From Pseudomonas vancouverensis (GTDB taxonomy: Bacteria > Pseudomonadota > Gammaproteobacteria > Pseudomonadales > Pseudomonadaceae): a DNA stretch of 64,000 nucleotides. The DNA lies in NCBI RefSeq assembly GCF_004348895.1, contig NZ_RRZK01000035.1, positions 1 to 64,000 on the forward strand, read 5' to 3'. Made by a program: the position numbers and the translations under genes. Under the pieces are notes generated by a model. It was not told where the DNA came from and did not search any database. It was given only the letters and a program-made list of their open reading frames with translations. Of the stretch, positions 35,561 to 43,044 are shown piece by piece; position 1 is the first letter of the stretch; every line of letters begins with the position of its first letter.

Positions 35561-36130
35561 TCAGCGATCGAGCCTGGTAATTTTTGAACCCTGCAGTCCC
35601 AGCCCGGCCATCAGGCCCTTTTGATCAAAGATGAACGCATAGACATCGGACTGAGCCGTTGCCGTCGTCAGCGACTTGGCCGCGCCTGAATCTACGACAA
35701 CAATGCTTGGGCCCACGCCGACCTCAAAGCCATTGACACTTTTCAGATCGTTCATCGCTGAATAGGTCATGAAGAACATCACGTAACCAAACTTCTGCGC
35801 ACCCGCCTGAAGACCGTATGAGGCTGCAGTGGTCGAGAAGTATCCCGTGACCTTGCCGTTCTCGATCAATTCGCCCTGGCCATGCTGTGCCCCGACGATG
35901 AGACCCGCTTTCAGCACGTCCGGGAAAACAAGGATGCCCTTGGCCTTCTGCGCCAGGACACGCGCCTGCGGCGTACTGGTATATAAACTTTTTAACGCCG
36001 CTTTAGCCTCCTGATCCATCTGAGCGTTCTCGGCCTTCACATCAGCGGCGGAAGTCGATTGATTCGTTTGGCACCCCGCTGCGATCGCGAAGATAGAAAC
36101 CAATGCCATTATTTGCAGGTGTTTGATCAT
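35561..36130 (-). CDS. SYLF-domain (Ysc84-like) lipoprotein
   Basis: Start at 36130 gives 189 residues with a lipoprotein signal (lipobox IAAGC, lipidated Cys about 20). Residues about 45-185 are the SYLF lipid-binding domain (AKGILVFPDVLKAGLIVGAQ, SYGLQAGAQKFGYVMFFMT, GPSIVVVDSG). SYLF proteins bind phosphoinositides in eukaryotes; bacterial roles are unclear but envelope-associated. The longer upstream frame to 36430 is discarded because the lipobox would be buried. A GAGGAAT precedes the start on the coding strand. Confidence 0.85.
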   Translation of the reverse strand: MIKHLQIMALVSIFAIAAGCQTNQSTSAADVKAENAQMDQEAKAALKSLYTSTPQARVLAQKAKGILVFPDVLKAGLIVGAQHGQGELIENGKVTGYFSTTAASYGLQAGAQKFGYVMFFMTYSAMNDLKSVNGFEVGVGPSIVVVDSGAAKSLTTATAQSDVYAFIFDQKGLMAGLGLQGSKITRLDR

Positions 36131-36463
36131 GAGGAATACTCTTTTTCTACCCCCGCCACTGATGAGCCTGCATGACGACAGCCATTGCTGATTGACGTCT
36201 GACAGGTCCGACCTTTGATGCATCGTGCTCACAAACAACTGGACTTTAGCCCGGCCAGGCGTTTGGTCAAATACGATGCGATGAACGCTGCGGATCGGCG
36301 CGGCAATACCCAAGTAGATCGCAGTGGTTTTGAACAGCTTGCGTCCTCTCTGGGCCGTCTTTTCAACGGAACACAATCCACCTATCGCAGTAGTGATGCG
36401 CAAATACATGACTGGTAATCTTCGCGCCACGTTCGCCAGACATTAAGGGATGGAGGCGAAAAT
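36131..36463. other. Intergenic region upstream of the SYLF gene
   Basis: About 330 bases hold the SYLF promoter on the minus strand. No conserved frame was recognised. The terminator of the ars operon follows at 36466. Confidence 0.45.
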
Positions 36464-36465
36464 AG

Positions 36466-36495
36466 AAGCCCCGAAGCCGCGAACCTTCGGGGCTT
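36466..36495 (-). terminator. Terminator of the arsenic operon
   Basis: AAGCCCCGAAG and CTTCGGGGCTT arms pair around CCGCGAAC. On the minus strand the stem is followed by CTATTTT, so it terminates transcription coming from the ars operon; the plus-strand side also has TTGCTTTTT, making it two-way. Confidence 0.85.
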
Positions 36496-36529
36496 TGCTT
36501 TTTCTGCAACCCTTCTGCTCACACAGAAT

Positions 36530-36853
36530 TCAGTCTTGTTGCGTCGACCGGTTGAGTACACAGCCAAGAGCTGACGCACAATCCGTTATTTGCGAATACG
36601 GGCGGATTTCACTTGGCGGGCATGTTCTCGCTTCCAGTTCAAGGTGCCAGTAGCCGACATCGTGCCACTGACCAAGCTTATAGCCGACCTTCGGATAGGT
36701 GCCGATGTGTTGATAACCAAGTCGTTCGTGCAGCCCGACGCTATCCGGATTCGGTTGGGAAATACCCGCATAGGCTGAGCGATAACCCTGCCGAGCGAGG
36801 AGGGGCAGCAGCACGTCATAGAGTCGACGCCCCACGCCAGTGCGACGTTCGCC
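36530..36853 (-). pseudogene. arsN: Truncated arsN-like GNAT acetyltransferase
   Basis: The readable frame covers only the C-terminal half of a GNAT acetyltransferase (about 100 residues), starting at the acetyl-CoA-binding motif (RRTGVGRRLYDVLLPLLARQ) and running through GYRSAYAGISQPNPDSVGLHE and KLGQWHDVGYW. These strings resemble ArsN/phosphinothricin N-acetyltransferases, which usually have about 165-180 residues and accompany ars operons. The N-terminal half is missing. The frame begins directly after the arsH stop codon, in phase with it, so a deletion probably removed the arsN 5' part. A GTG at 36835 might start a fragment, but activity is not expected. Confidence 0.75.
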
Positions 36854-37555
36854 TCAGATTGAACGCTGATTGACCCGCGCCATGAGCTGTTCGGCGCTCT
36901 CTTTGCGTTCCGAGTAGCGATTCACCAGAAAATCCTGGCGGTCACGCAGCAGCACGGTGAACTTCACCAGCTCTTCCATCACGTCGACCACCCGGTCATA
37001 GAACGCCGAAGGTTTCATCCGGCCGGCTTCGTCGAACTCCATGTAAGCCTTCGGTACCGAGGACTGATTAGGGATGGTGAACATGCGCATCCAGCGACCC
37101 AGCACACGCAGTTGATTGACCACGTTGAATGATTGGGAACCGCCGCAGACCTGCATGACCGCCAGGGTCTTGCCCTGGGTTGGGCGAACTGCGCCCAGCT
37201 CCAGAGGAATCCAGTCGATCTGCGCCTTGAACACGGCGGACATCGCACCGTGGCGTTCCGGCGAACACCAGACCTGGCCTTCCGACCACAGCACCAGATC
37301 GCGCAGTTCTTGCACCTTGGGATGATCTACCGGTGCATCGTCCGGCAGTGGTAAGCCGGACGGATTGAAGATGCGAGTCTCTGCGCCAAAGTGCTCCAGC
37401 AGGCGCGCGGCTTCTTCGACCAGCAGACGGCTGAACGAGCGTTCGCGGGTCGATCCGTACAGCAACAGGATGCGCGGTTTGTGCTCGCCCGGCCGGGGCG
37501 CGATCTGCACATCGTCGAACAAGGAAAGGTCAAGGTTGGGCAGTTGCTCTGACAT
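36854..37555 (-). CDS. arsH: ArsH, organoarsenical oxidase / NADPH-dependent FMN reductase
   Basis: The 233-residue protein has the flavodoxin-like ArsH fold with the FMN loop LLLYGSTRERSFSRLL and the EGQVWCSPERHGAMSAVFK segment. ArsH oxidises trivalent methylarsenicals and aromatic arsenicals to the less toxic pentavalent forms and protects against oxidative stress. It is third of the functional ars genes, 12 bases after arsC. Length agrees with Pseudomonas ArsH. Confidence 0.92.
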   Translation of the reverse strand: MSEQLPNLDLSLFDDVQIAPRPGEHKPRILLLYGSTRERSFSRLLVEEAARLLEHFGAETRIFNPSGLPLPDDAPVDHPKVQELRDLVLWSEGQVWCSPERHGAMSAVFKAQIDWIPLELGAVRPTQGKTLAVMQVCGGSQSFNVVNQLRVLGRWMRMFTIPNQSSVPKAYMEFDEAGRMKPSAFYDRVVDVMEELVKFTVLLRDRQDFLVNRYSERKESAEQLMARVNQRSI

Positions 37556-37567
37556 ACATACTCCGGC

Positions 37568-38038
37568 TCAAAGAGCGCCGATTCGATCCAGCTCGCGCTT
37601 GAGTTCATCACGGCTGAGGCTGTTGAAGGGCAGGGCGAGGAAGGCTTTGCAGCGTTGCTCGATGTGCGCCAGCGTGGCGCGGAAAGCGGCGTCGACGGTT
37701 GCTTCGTCGCCGACCACGTCGGAAGGGTCTTCCAGGCCCCAATGGGCTTTCAGCGCCGGGCCGAAATACACCGGGCAGCTTTCGCCGGCGGCCTTGTCGC
37801 ACACGGTGATGACGATATCCGGCAGGTTGTCCTCGAAGGCGTCATTGCCTTTGCTACTCAAGCCGTCAACGGAGATTCCGGCTTGCTGCAGCGTGGTCAG
37901 GCTGCGGGGCAGCACTTGCCCTTTGGGAAAGCTGCCGGAGCTCACCGCTTCGAATCCCTGCGGTGCCAGGTGATTGAACAGGGCTTCGGAAAGGATGCTG
38001 CGGCAGCTGTTGGCCGTGCACATGAACAGGACTCGCAT
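37568..38038 (-). CDS. arsC: Arsenate reductase ArsC, low-molecular-weight phosphatase type
   Basis: This 156-residue protein has the LMW tyrosine-phosphatase P-loop CTANSCR (Cys7 to Arg13) and the resolving pair Cys80 and Cys88 (VITVCDKAAGESCP). It reduces arsenate to arsenite using thioredoxin or a similar donor; arsenite is then exported by ArsB. It lies 27 bases after the arsB stop and is in the ars operon. Confidence 0.92.
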   Translation of the reverse strand: MRVLFMCTANSCRSILSEALFNHLAPQGFEAVSSGSFPKGQVLPRSLTTLQQAGISVDGLSSKGNDAFEDNLPDIVITVCDKAAGESCPVYFGPALKAHWGLEDPSDVVGDEATVDAAFRATLAHIEQRCKAFLALPFNSLSRDELKRELDRIGAL

Positions 38039-38065
38039 GGATTGCTCCTTCCGCCTTGGCGGACA

Positions 38066-39349
38066 TCAAAGGCTCAGGCGCAAGGCAAGCGCCGAGAGGG
38101 TGATCAACAGAACCGGCAGGGTCAGCAGGATGCCGACCTTGAAGTAGTAACCCCAGGTGATGCGCATGCCCTTGCGCTCCAGCACATGCAGCCAGAGCAG
38201 CGTGGCAAGGCTGCCGATGGGGGTGATTTTCGGGCCCAGATCGCAACCAATGACGTTGGCGTAGATCATCGCCTCGCGAACCAGTCCCTCAGCGCCGCTG
38301 GCTTGAATGGACAGCGCGCCGATCAGTACGCTGGGCATGTTGTTCATCACCGACGACAGCAACGCGGACAACAGCCCTGTGCCAATGGCGGCGCTCCAAA
38401 GACCCTGTTCGGCCAGCCGGTCGAGCACGTGGGTGAGTGCATCCGTCAGTCCGGCGTTTTTCAGGCCGTACACCACCAGGTACATGCCCAGGGAAAACAC
38501 CACCACCTGCCACGGGGCTTCGCGCAATACGCGGCGAGTGGAAATCCTGTGGCCTTTGGCGGCGACGGCAAAGAGGATTGCCGCACAAACTGCCGCGACC
38601 GCACTGATGGGAATGCCAAGGGGCTCCAGGGCGAAAAGGCCTACCAGCAAGACCAGCAATGTCCACCAGCCAACGATGAACGTCGCTCGGTCGCGAATGG
38701 CTGATTCAGGTTCCGGCAGTGTCTCGACGGCATAGCGCTGCGGCAGATCGCGGCGGAAATACACAAAGAGCACCAGCAAGGTGGCGGCGACGCTGGCCAG
38801 GTTCACCGGCACCATCACCGAGGCATACTCGGCGAAGCCCAGCTTGAAGTAATCGGCAGAGACGATGTTCACCAGGTTGGACACCACCAGCGGCAGACTG
38901 GCGGTGTCGGCGATGAAACCAGCGGCCATGACAAAAGCCAGGGTTGCGGCAGGGGAAAAGCGCAACGCCACCAGCATGGACATGACGATGGGCGTGAGGA
39001 TCAGCGCCGCGCCGTCATTGGCAAACAACGCAGAGACAGCCGCACCCAGCAGCACGCAGAACGCGAACAGGCGGTAGCCGCTGCCATTGGCCCAGCGCGC
39101 CACATGCAGGGCAGCCCATTCGAAGAAACCCGCCTCATCCAGCAACAGACTGATGACGATGACGGCGATGAACGTGGCGGTGGCGTTCCAGACGATGGCC
39201 CACACCGTGGGAATGTCCTGCAGCGACACCGCGCCGACCAACAGGGCAATGACCGCGCCTATCGTAGCGCTCCAGCCAACACCGAGGTCCTTGGGTTGCC
39301 AGATGACCAGAATGAGGGTGAACACGAAAACAGCTATGGCGACCAGCAT
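38066..39349 (-). CDS. arsB: ArsB arsenite efflux pump
   Basis: Start at 39349 gives 427 residues, the normal ArsB length; a longer upstream frame overlapping arsR is rejected. The protein has about twelve membrane helices and family motifs including FANDGAALILTPIV and ADTASLPLVVSNLVNI. ArsB exports arsenite or antimonite by proton exchange. It follows arsR by 23 bases. Confidence 0.95.
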   Translation of the reverse strand: MLVAIAVFVFTLILVIWQPKDLGVGWSATIGAVIALLVGAVSLQDIPTVWAIVWNATATFIAVIVISLLLDEAGFFEWAALHVARWANGSGYRLFAFCVLLGAAVSALFANDGAALILTPIVMSMLVALRFSPAATLAFVMAAGFIADTASLPLVVSNLVNIVSADYFKLGFAEYASVMVPVNLASVAATLLVLFVYFRRDLPQRYAVETLPEPESAIRDRATFIVGWWTLLVLLVGLFALEPLGIPISAVAAVCAAILFAVAAKGHRISTRRVLREAPWQVVVFSLGMYLVVYGLKNAGLTDALTHVLDRLAEQGLWSAAIGTGLLSALLSSVMNNMPSVLIGALSIQASGAEGLVREAMIYANVIGCDLGPKITPIGSLATLLWLHVLERKGMRITWGYYFKVGILLTLPVLLITLSALALRLSL

Positions 39350-39372
39350 TGAAAGCTCACTCGTCCAGGGGA

Positions 39373-39720
39373 TCAGCAACAGGCAGCATCGCGGACAGGA
39401 CGTCCATCCATGTTCTGCAGGCGGGAAGCGTTGTTCTGCAGCCACTGTGTGTTGGCCTGCAGCGTTACCTGGAGCATCTCGTGCACCCAGGCGGGGAGAT
39501 CCGGATTGAGGCGGTAGTAAACCCATTGACCCTGGCGACGATCCAGCAGCAAGCCGCTGCTGCGCAGTTGGGCAAGGTGGCGACTGATCTTCGGCTGGCT
39601 GTCGTCGAGGGCGCACATCAGTTCGCAGACGCACAGCTCGCCCTGATTGGCGATCAGCAAAGTGGCGCGGGCTCGGGTTTCGTCAGCGAGGCTTTTGAAG
39701 ACTTCCGGAGGGGTGATCAT
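39373..39720 (-). CDS. arsR: ArsR arsenic-responsive repressor
   Basis: The 115-residue winged-helix protein has the arsenic-binding sequence ELCVCELMCAL with Cys30, Cys32 and Cys36, inside the DNA-binding helix region (DSQPKISRHLAQLRSSGLL). It represses the ars operon until trivalent arsenic binds the cysteines. Its gene is first in the operon. A 36-base palindromic operator lies just upstream. The protein ends in AACC. Confidence 0.95.
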   Translation of the reverse strand: MITPPEVFKSLADETRARATLLIANQGELCVCELMCALDDSQPKISRHLAQLRSSGLLLDRRQGQWVYYRLNPDLPAWVHEMLQVTLQANTQWLQNNASRLQNMDGRPVRDAACC

Positions 39721-39734
39721 GCCGGGGACCTTTT

Positions 39735-39770
39735 ACATATGGATAATCAAATATACGGATATCCATATGT
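39735..39770. promoter_or_regulatory. ArsR operator/promoter palindrome
   Basis: ACATATGGATA and TATCCATATGT are perfect 11-base arms around a 14-base spacer. The AT-rich inverted repeat ends about 15 bases upstream of the arsR start, where ArsR operators overlap the promoter. Confidence 0.85.
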
Positions 39771-39795
39771 TTAAGGCAAATCATTTATTGGTGCA

Positions 39796-39831
39796 GGACC
39801 GCTTCTGGCCGGTTTCAACCCGTCGCGAAGG
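39796..39831. repeat. Degenerate dispersed intergenic motif, copy 3
   Basis: GGACCGCTTCTGGCCGGTTT is followed by CAACCCGTCGCGAAGG. It matches the copy at 111-149 in core and order (CCGCTTCTGGCCG then GTCGC). Confidence 0.4.
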
Positions 39832-39909
39832 ATCGAAATCCACATCCAACAGCTGACGCTCCAGAGTCATGCCCAATGGCAGCGCGCCGTTACCGTCAGT
39901 TAAATGTAT

Positions 39910-39935
39910 CCAATACAATTTTTTGAATGTATTGG
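39910..39935. promoter_or_regulatory. Inverted repeat before the DJ-1/PfpI gene
   Basis: CCAATACA and TGTATTGG are perfect 8-base arms with a 10-base AT-rich spacer, about 50 bases before the start at 39986. AATGTAT also occurs twice as a direct repeat across it. It probably binds a regulator not encoded in the immediate neighbourhood. Confidence 0.5.
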
Positions 39936-39985
39936 TTTGTCGATAATACGATTGGCCTCACGACTTCTCCGGCGCGAGGTTCACC

Positions 39986-40582
39986 ATGCACATTGCCATT
40001 CTTACCTTCGAAGGTTTCAACGAACTCGATTCGCTCATTGCGTTCAGCATTCTCAACCGGGTTCAACGACCTGATTGGCGAGTGTCTATCGCCAGCCCGG
40101 CAGAGCATGTGCTCTCGATGAATGGCTTGAGAGTCGAGGCGCAGGTTTCCCTGGAGGACGCTTGCGGCGCGGATGCAGTGCTGGTGGGTAGCGGGCGACT
40201 GACGCGCGATGTCGTCGCGGACGACGCACTCATGTCTCGACTGAAGCTCGATCCGAATCGCCAGCTTCTGGGCGCCCAATGCTCGGGCACGCTGATACTT
40301 GCAAAGCTCGGCCTGCTTGACGACGTTCCGGCCTGCACCGATCTGATCTCCAAGCCATGGGTCGAAGAGGCCGGTGTGGCGGTACTCAATCAGCCATTCG
40401 TGGCCAAGGGTAATGTCGCGACGGCTGGCGGTTGCCTGGCTTCGCAGTATCTGGCCGCCTGGTTCATTTCACGCCTGGCAGGTGAAGAGGCTGCTCGCAG
40501 CGCGCTTCATTACGTGGCCCCGGTGGGAGAAAAGGACCTGTACATAGAGCGTGCGATGAGCAACATTTCGCGGTTTCTTTAA
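39986..40582 (+). CDS. DJ-1/PfpI family protein
   Basis: The 198-residue protein has the flavodoxin-like DJ-1/PfpI fold (HIAILTFEGFNELDSL at the start) with the nucleophile Cys99 in LLGAQCSGTLILAKLG. Members include glyoxalase III, isonitrile hydratase and stress chaperone-like enzymes. The subgroup here, with FNELDS and GAQCSG, resembles the isonitrile hydratase-like set, though no isonitrile gene is adjacent. It is a single-gene unit. Confidence 0.85.
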   Translation: MHIAILTFEGFNELDSLIAFSILNRVQRPDWRVSIASPAEHVLSMNGLRVEAQVSLEDACGADAVLVGSGRLTRDVVADDALMSRLKLDPNRQLLGAQCSGTLILAKLGLLDDVPACTDLISKPWVEEAGVAVLNQPFVAKGNVATAGGCLASQYLAAWFISRLAGEEAARSALHYVAPVGEKDLYIERAMSNISRFL

Positions 40583-40586
40583 CCTG

Positions 40587-40619
40587 GTTGCTGCCGTTCG
40601 CTGTAGGCAGTATTCGGCC
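40587..40619. repeat. Degenerate dispersed motif, inverted copy
   Basis: GTTGCTGCCGTTCGCTGTAG followed by GCAGTATTCGGCC resembles the reverse complement of the other copies (core GGCAGnnnTCGGCC). It follows the DJ-1/PfpI stop codon and precedes a gene remnant. Confidence 0.4.
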
Positions 40620-40656
40620 GTTAAGAGACAGTGGACATTACCCACGCCAAGGCGCT

Positions 40657-40791
40657 AGCGTCAGCCCCTTCAGTACAAATGAAAGCGTAAAAGCCTTCTA
40701 TGAAGCTCTGGGCTACTCGACTGAGCCGCGCATCAGTATGGGGAAGAAGATCGAGGCGAACATTGTGCGGCCAGAAAAGAAGCCTGGGTGA
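40657..40791 (+). pseudogene. C-terminal remnant of a GNAT acetyltransferase (YpeA-like)
   Basis: About 44 codons read as SVSPFSTNESVKAFYEALGY and then SMGKKIE near the end, the typical C-terminal strand and helix of YpeA-type GNAT enzymes. The upstream part does not encode the rest of the domain in any frame. It is a broken gene left beside repeat-like DNA. Confidence 0.65.
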
Positions 40792-40884
40792 GTGCCCGCG
40801 AAGGGTCGAATATCTTCCTTCACACACACTCACATTCGCTGCCCCTCCCACTCCGAACCAATAGTTCGCAGCCACTCGACGCAG

Positions 40885-41919
40885 TCACAGCCGTTGATGT
40901 TTGCGCTGCTGTTTGACTTTGTACATCTCGCGGTCTGCCAGCTTGGTGGCTTCGTCCACGGCGATATTGTCCGGCATCACCGCGACGACGCCGACGCTCG
41001 CGCCGGTGTAGTGAATGTCACCCAGGCCGTGCTCCAGTTCATAGCGGCCTATCGTCGCTTTCGACAGGCGGTCCTGCAGCAGTTCGGCGGCATGGCGTCG
41101 GTCGGTTTCCGGGTCGGCGTGCTGAGAGGGTGTACCCAGGGCAATCACGATGAACTCATCGCCACCGGTACGCCCGATGATGTCGCTGGTTCGCAGGCAA
41201 TGCTGCAATTGTGTGGCCACGCCACGCAGCAGCTGGTCGCCTGCCAGGTGGCCGCGGGTATCGTTGATGTACTTGAAGCCGTCCAGATCGATGACGCCCA
41301 GCAGGACGTACTTGTGTTCGCGCTGGGCGAGGGCGAACAGGCGCGCCGCATCGTTGAGGATTGCGCGTCGGTTGGACAGGCCGGTGAGGGGATCGGTCAG
41401 GGCCAGTTTGGCCAACTCGGCGTTGGCCGCCTGCAGCCGCTCGACCAGCAGCCCGCGCTCAAGGGCATAACCGAGCAAGCCTGCGAGCAGTTTCAACAAG
41501 GGTTCCACGGCAGCGGAGCGGGGCACCTGACTCGAGCTGGCGGCACAGACCGTGCCCAGCACCTGGCCATCCTGGGACCTGATCGGCGCGCTTACGTAAG
41601 TCCTGATGCCCAGGACTGCGGCGGCTTCGGAGTCACCCCAGCATTCGGCGACGTTGTCCGAGTACGGGCGATTCTCGTCCAGCGCGCGCTTGCACAACGT
41701 ATCGGCCCAAGGCACCACCAGCCCTTCGGGGATCAGCATGTCACCGATGTTGCGGGCGAACTCGACTCGCTGGACCCCCTCGTCGGTATCGATGGTCGTC
41801 AGGTACGTCGACTCCATGCCGGTGACCTGGCTGAGCAGAACCAGCAAGGGGCGGGTCAGTTCCTCCAGGGTCTGGGCCGTTGGAAGGGTATCGCAGAGAA
41901 GGGATAGGATCTGATCCAT
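40885..41919 (-). CDS. GAF-GGDEF diguanylate cyclase
   Basis: The 344-residue cytosolic protein has a GAF domain (about 5-155) and a GGDEF domain (about 175-340) with an intact GGDEF active site in GRTGGDEF. An RxxD inhibitory site (RTSD) lies five residues before it, so product inhibition by c-di-GMP is expected. It should make c-di-GMP in response to a small ligand or redox state sensed by the GAF domain. The gene is tail-to-tail with the GNAT remnant and divergent from a LysR gene. Confidence 0.9.
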   Translation of the reverse strand: MDQILSLLCDTLPTAQTLEELTRPLLVLLSQVTGMESTYLTTIDTDEGVQRVEFARNIGDMLIPEGLVVPWADTLCKRALDENRPYSDNVAECWGDSEAAAVLGIRTYVSAPIRSQDGQVLGTVCAASSSQVPRSAAVEPLLKLLAGLLGYALERGLLVERLQAANAELAKLALTDPLTGLSNRRAILNDAARLFALAQREHKYVLLGVIDLDGFKYINDTRGHLAGDQLLRGVATQLQHCLRTSDIIGRTGGDEFIVIALGTPSQHADPETDRRHAAELLQDRLSKATIGRYELEHGLGDIHYTGASVGVVAVMPDNIAVDEATKLADREMYKVKQQRKHQRL

Positions 41920-42114
41920 GTAGGCCTGCCGATCGCTGAGGTGTCATTCGATTATCGACCAATTGGCGGATTTCTGAAGATGGCGGGCGTGATTCTGCCT
42001 CTGGGTAGCCAACTGTCTCGCGCAGTTGCAGGGGTTTTGCCAAGCGTTGATCGATAGCGCAGAGTGTCGATATACACTTCAATGCATAAGTAACACCTAT
42101 GGAGAGAACGCCTG

Positions 42115-43011
42115 ATGCTGCTACGACACCTGCGGTATTTGCTGGCGGTCGCCGACCATGGCGGTTTCACCCGGGCCGCTGAGGCGTTGTACGTGTCGCA
42201 ACCGACCCTGTCTCAGCAGATCCGCCAACTGGAGGAATCACTGGGGGTGGTCCTGTTTGACCGCACCTCGCGGACGGTCAAGCCGACCGATGCCGGGCTG
42301 GCCTACATCGAATGCGCCCGTCGTGTGCTGGTGGAACTGGAGGCCGGCAAGCGGGCGCTGCATGACGTGAAGGATCTGTCCCGCGGCAGCCTGCGCCTGG
42401 CCATGACGCCGACCTTCATGGCGTACCTCGTCGGTCCGTTGGTACGCGACTATACGGCGCTCTACCCGAACATCCATCTGCAGATTTTCGAGCTTTCGAT
42501 GGAAGACATCGAAGCCGGGCTGGCCGATGACTCGCTGGATATTGCGATTGCGTTTGATGGTGTGAGGCACGCCGACATCGAATCGATTCCGGTGTTTACC
42601 GAGACGCTGGGCGTCATGGTCGGGCGCAACCACCCGTTATGGCAAAGCCGGGCCATGCTTTCTCAGGAACAGCTGACTCGGCTGGAGTTCGCCCTGCTGA
42701 CCCCGAACTTCATCACCCGCAGCCGAATCGATGAGTACTTTGCCGAGAGGCAGGTGGCACCCAACGTGGTGATCGAGGTCAATTCGGTGAACACGCTGCT
42801 GGAAGTGGTTCGTCATACGGCGGTCGCAACCATCCTGCCCGAACCAATTGCCACGGTTGATCGCGCCTTGTGCAGGATTCCCCTGGCAAGAGGGGCGCCA
42901 CAGCGCGGGGCTGCGTTGCTGCGGCGCAAGAACAACTACCACAGCGCAGCGTCAGTGGCTTTTTTGAACCTGGTCACCCGCACTCAAGGCCAGACAGCAA
43001 CTAACCTGTAG
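42115..43011 (+). CDS. CynR-like LysR regulator
   Basis: The 298-residue protein starts with MLLRHLRYLLAVADHGGFTR and the helix-turn-helix ALYVSQPTLSQQIRQLEESL, typical of the CynR/CbbR-like group, and has an effector domain at about 90-290. In E. coli CynR controls cyanate degradation, but no cyanase gene is nearby. A small inverted repeat AGTGT-N6-ACACT (42063-42078) lies 37 bases upstream and may be its own site. A diguanylate cyclase gene follows 33 bases later in the same direction. Confidence 0.83.
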   Translation: MLLRHLRYLLAVADHGGFTRAAEALYVSQPTLSQQIRQLEESLGVVLFDRTSRTVKPTDAGLAYIECARRVLVELEAGKRALHDVKDLSRGSLRLAMTPTFMAYLVGPLVRDYTALYPNIHLQIFELSMEDIEAGLADDSLDIAIAFDGVRHADIESIPVFTETLGVMVGRNHPLWQSRAMLSQEQLTRLEFALLTPNFITRSRIDEYFAERQVAPNVVIEVNSVNTLLEVVRHTAVATILPEPIATVDRALCRIPLARGAPQRGAALLRRKNNYHSAASVAFLNLVTRTQGQTATNL

Positions 43012-43044
43012 TACGTCTTCCCGATGAACTCCTCAGGATGCGAC

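Noticed and set aside
40792..41907. 371-codon plus-strand frame across the GAF-GGDEF gene
   Set aside because: Antisense shadow; the GGDEF catalytic motif is on the minus strand.
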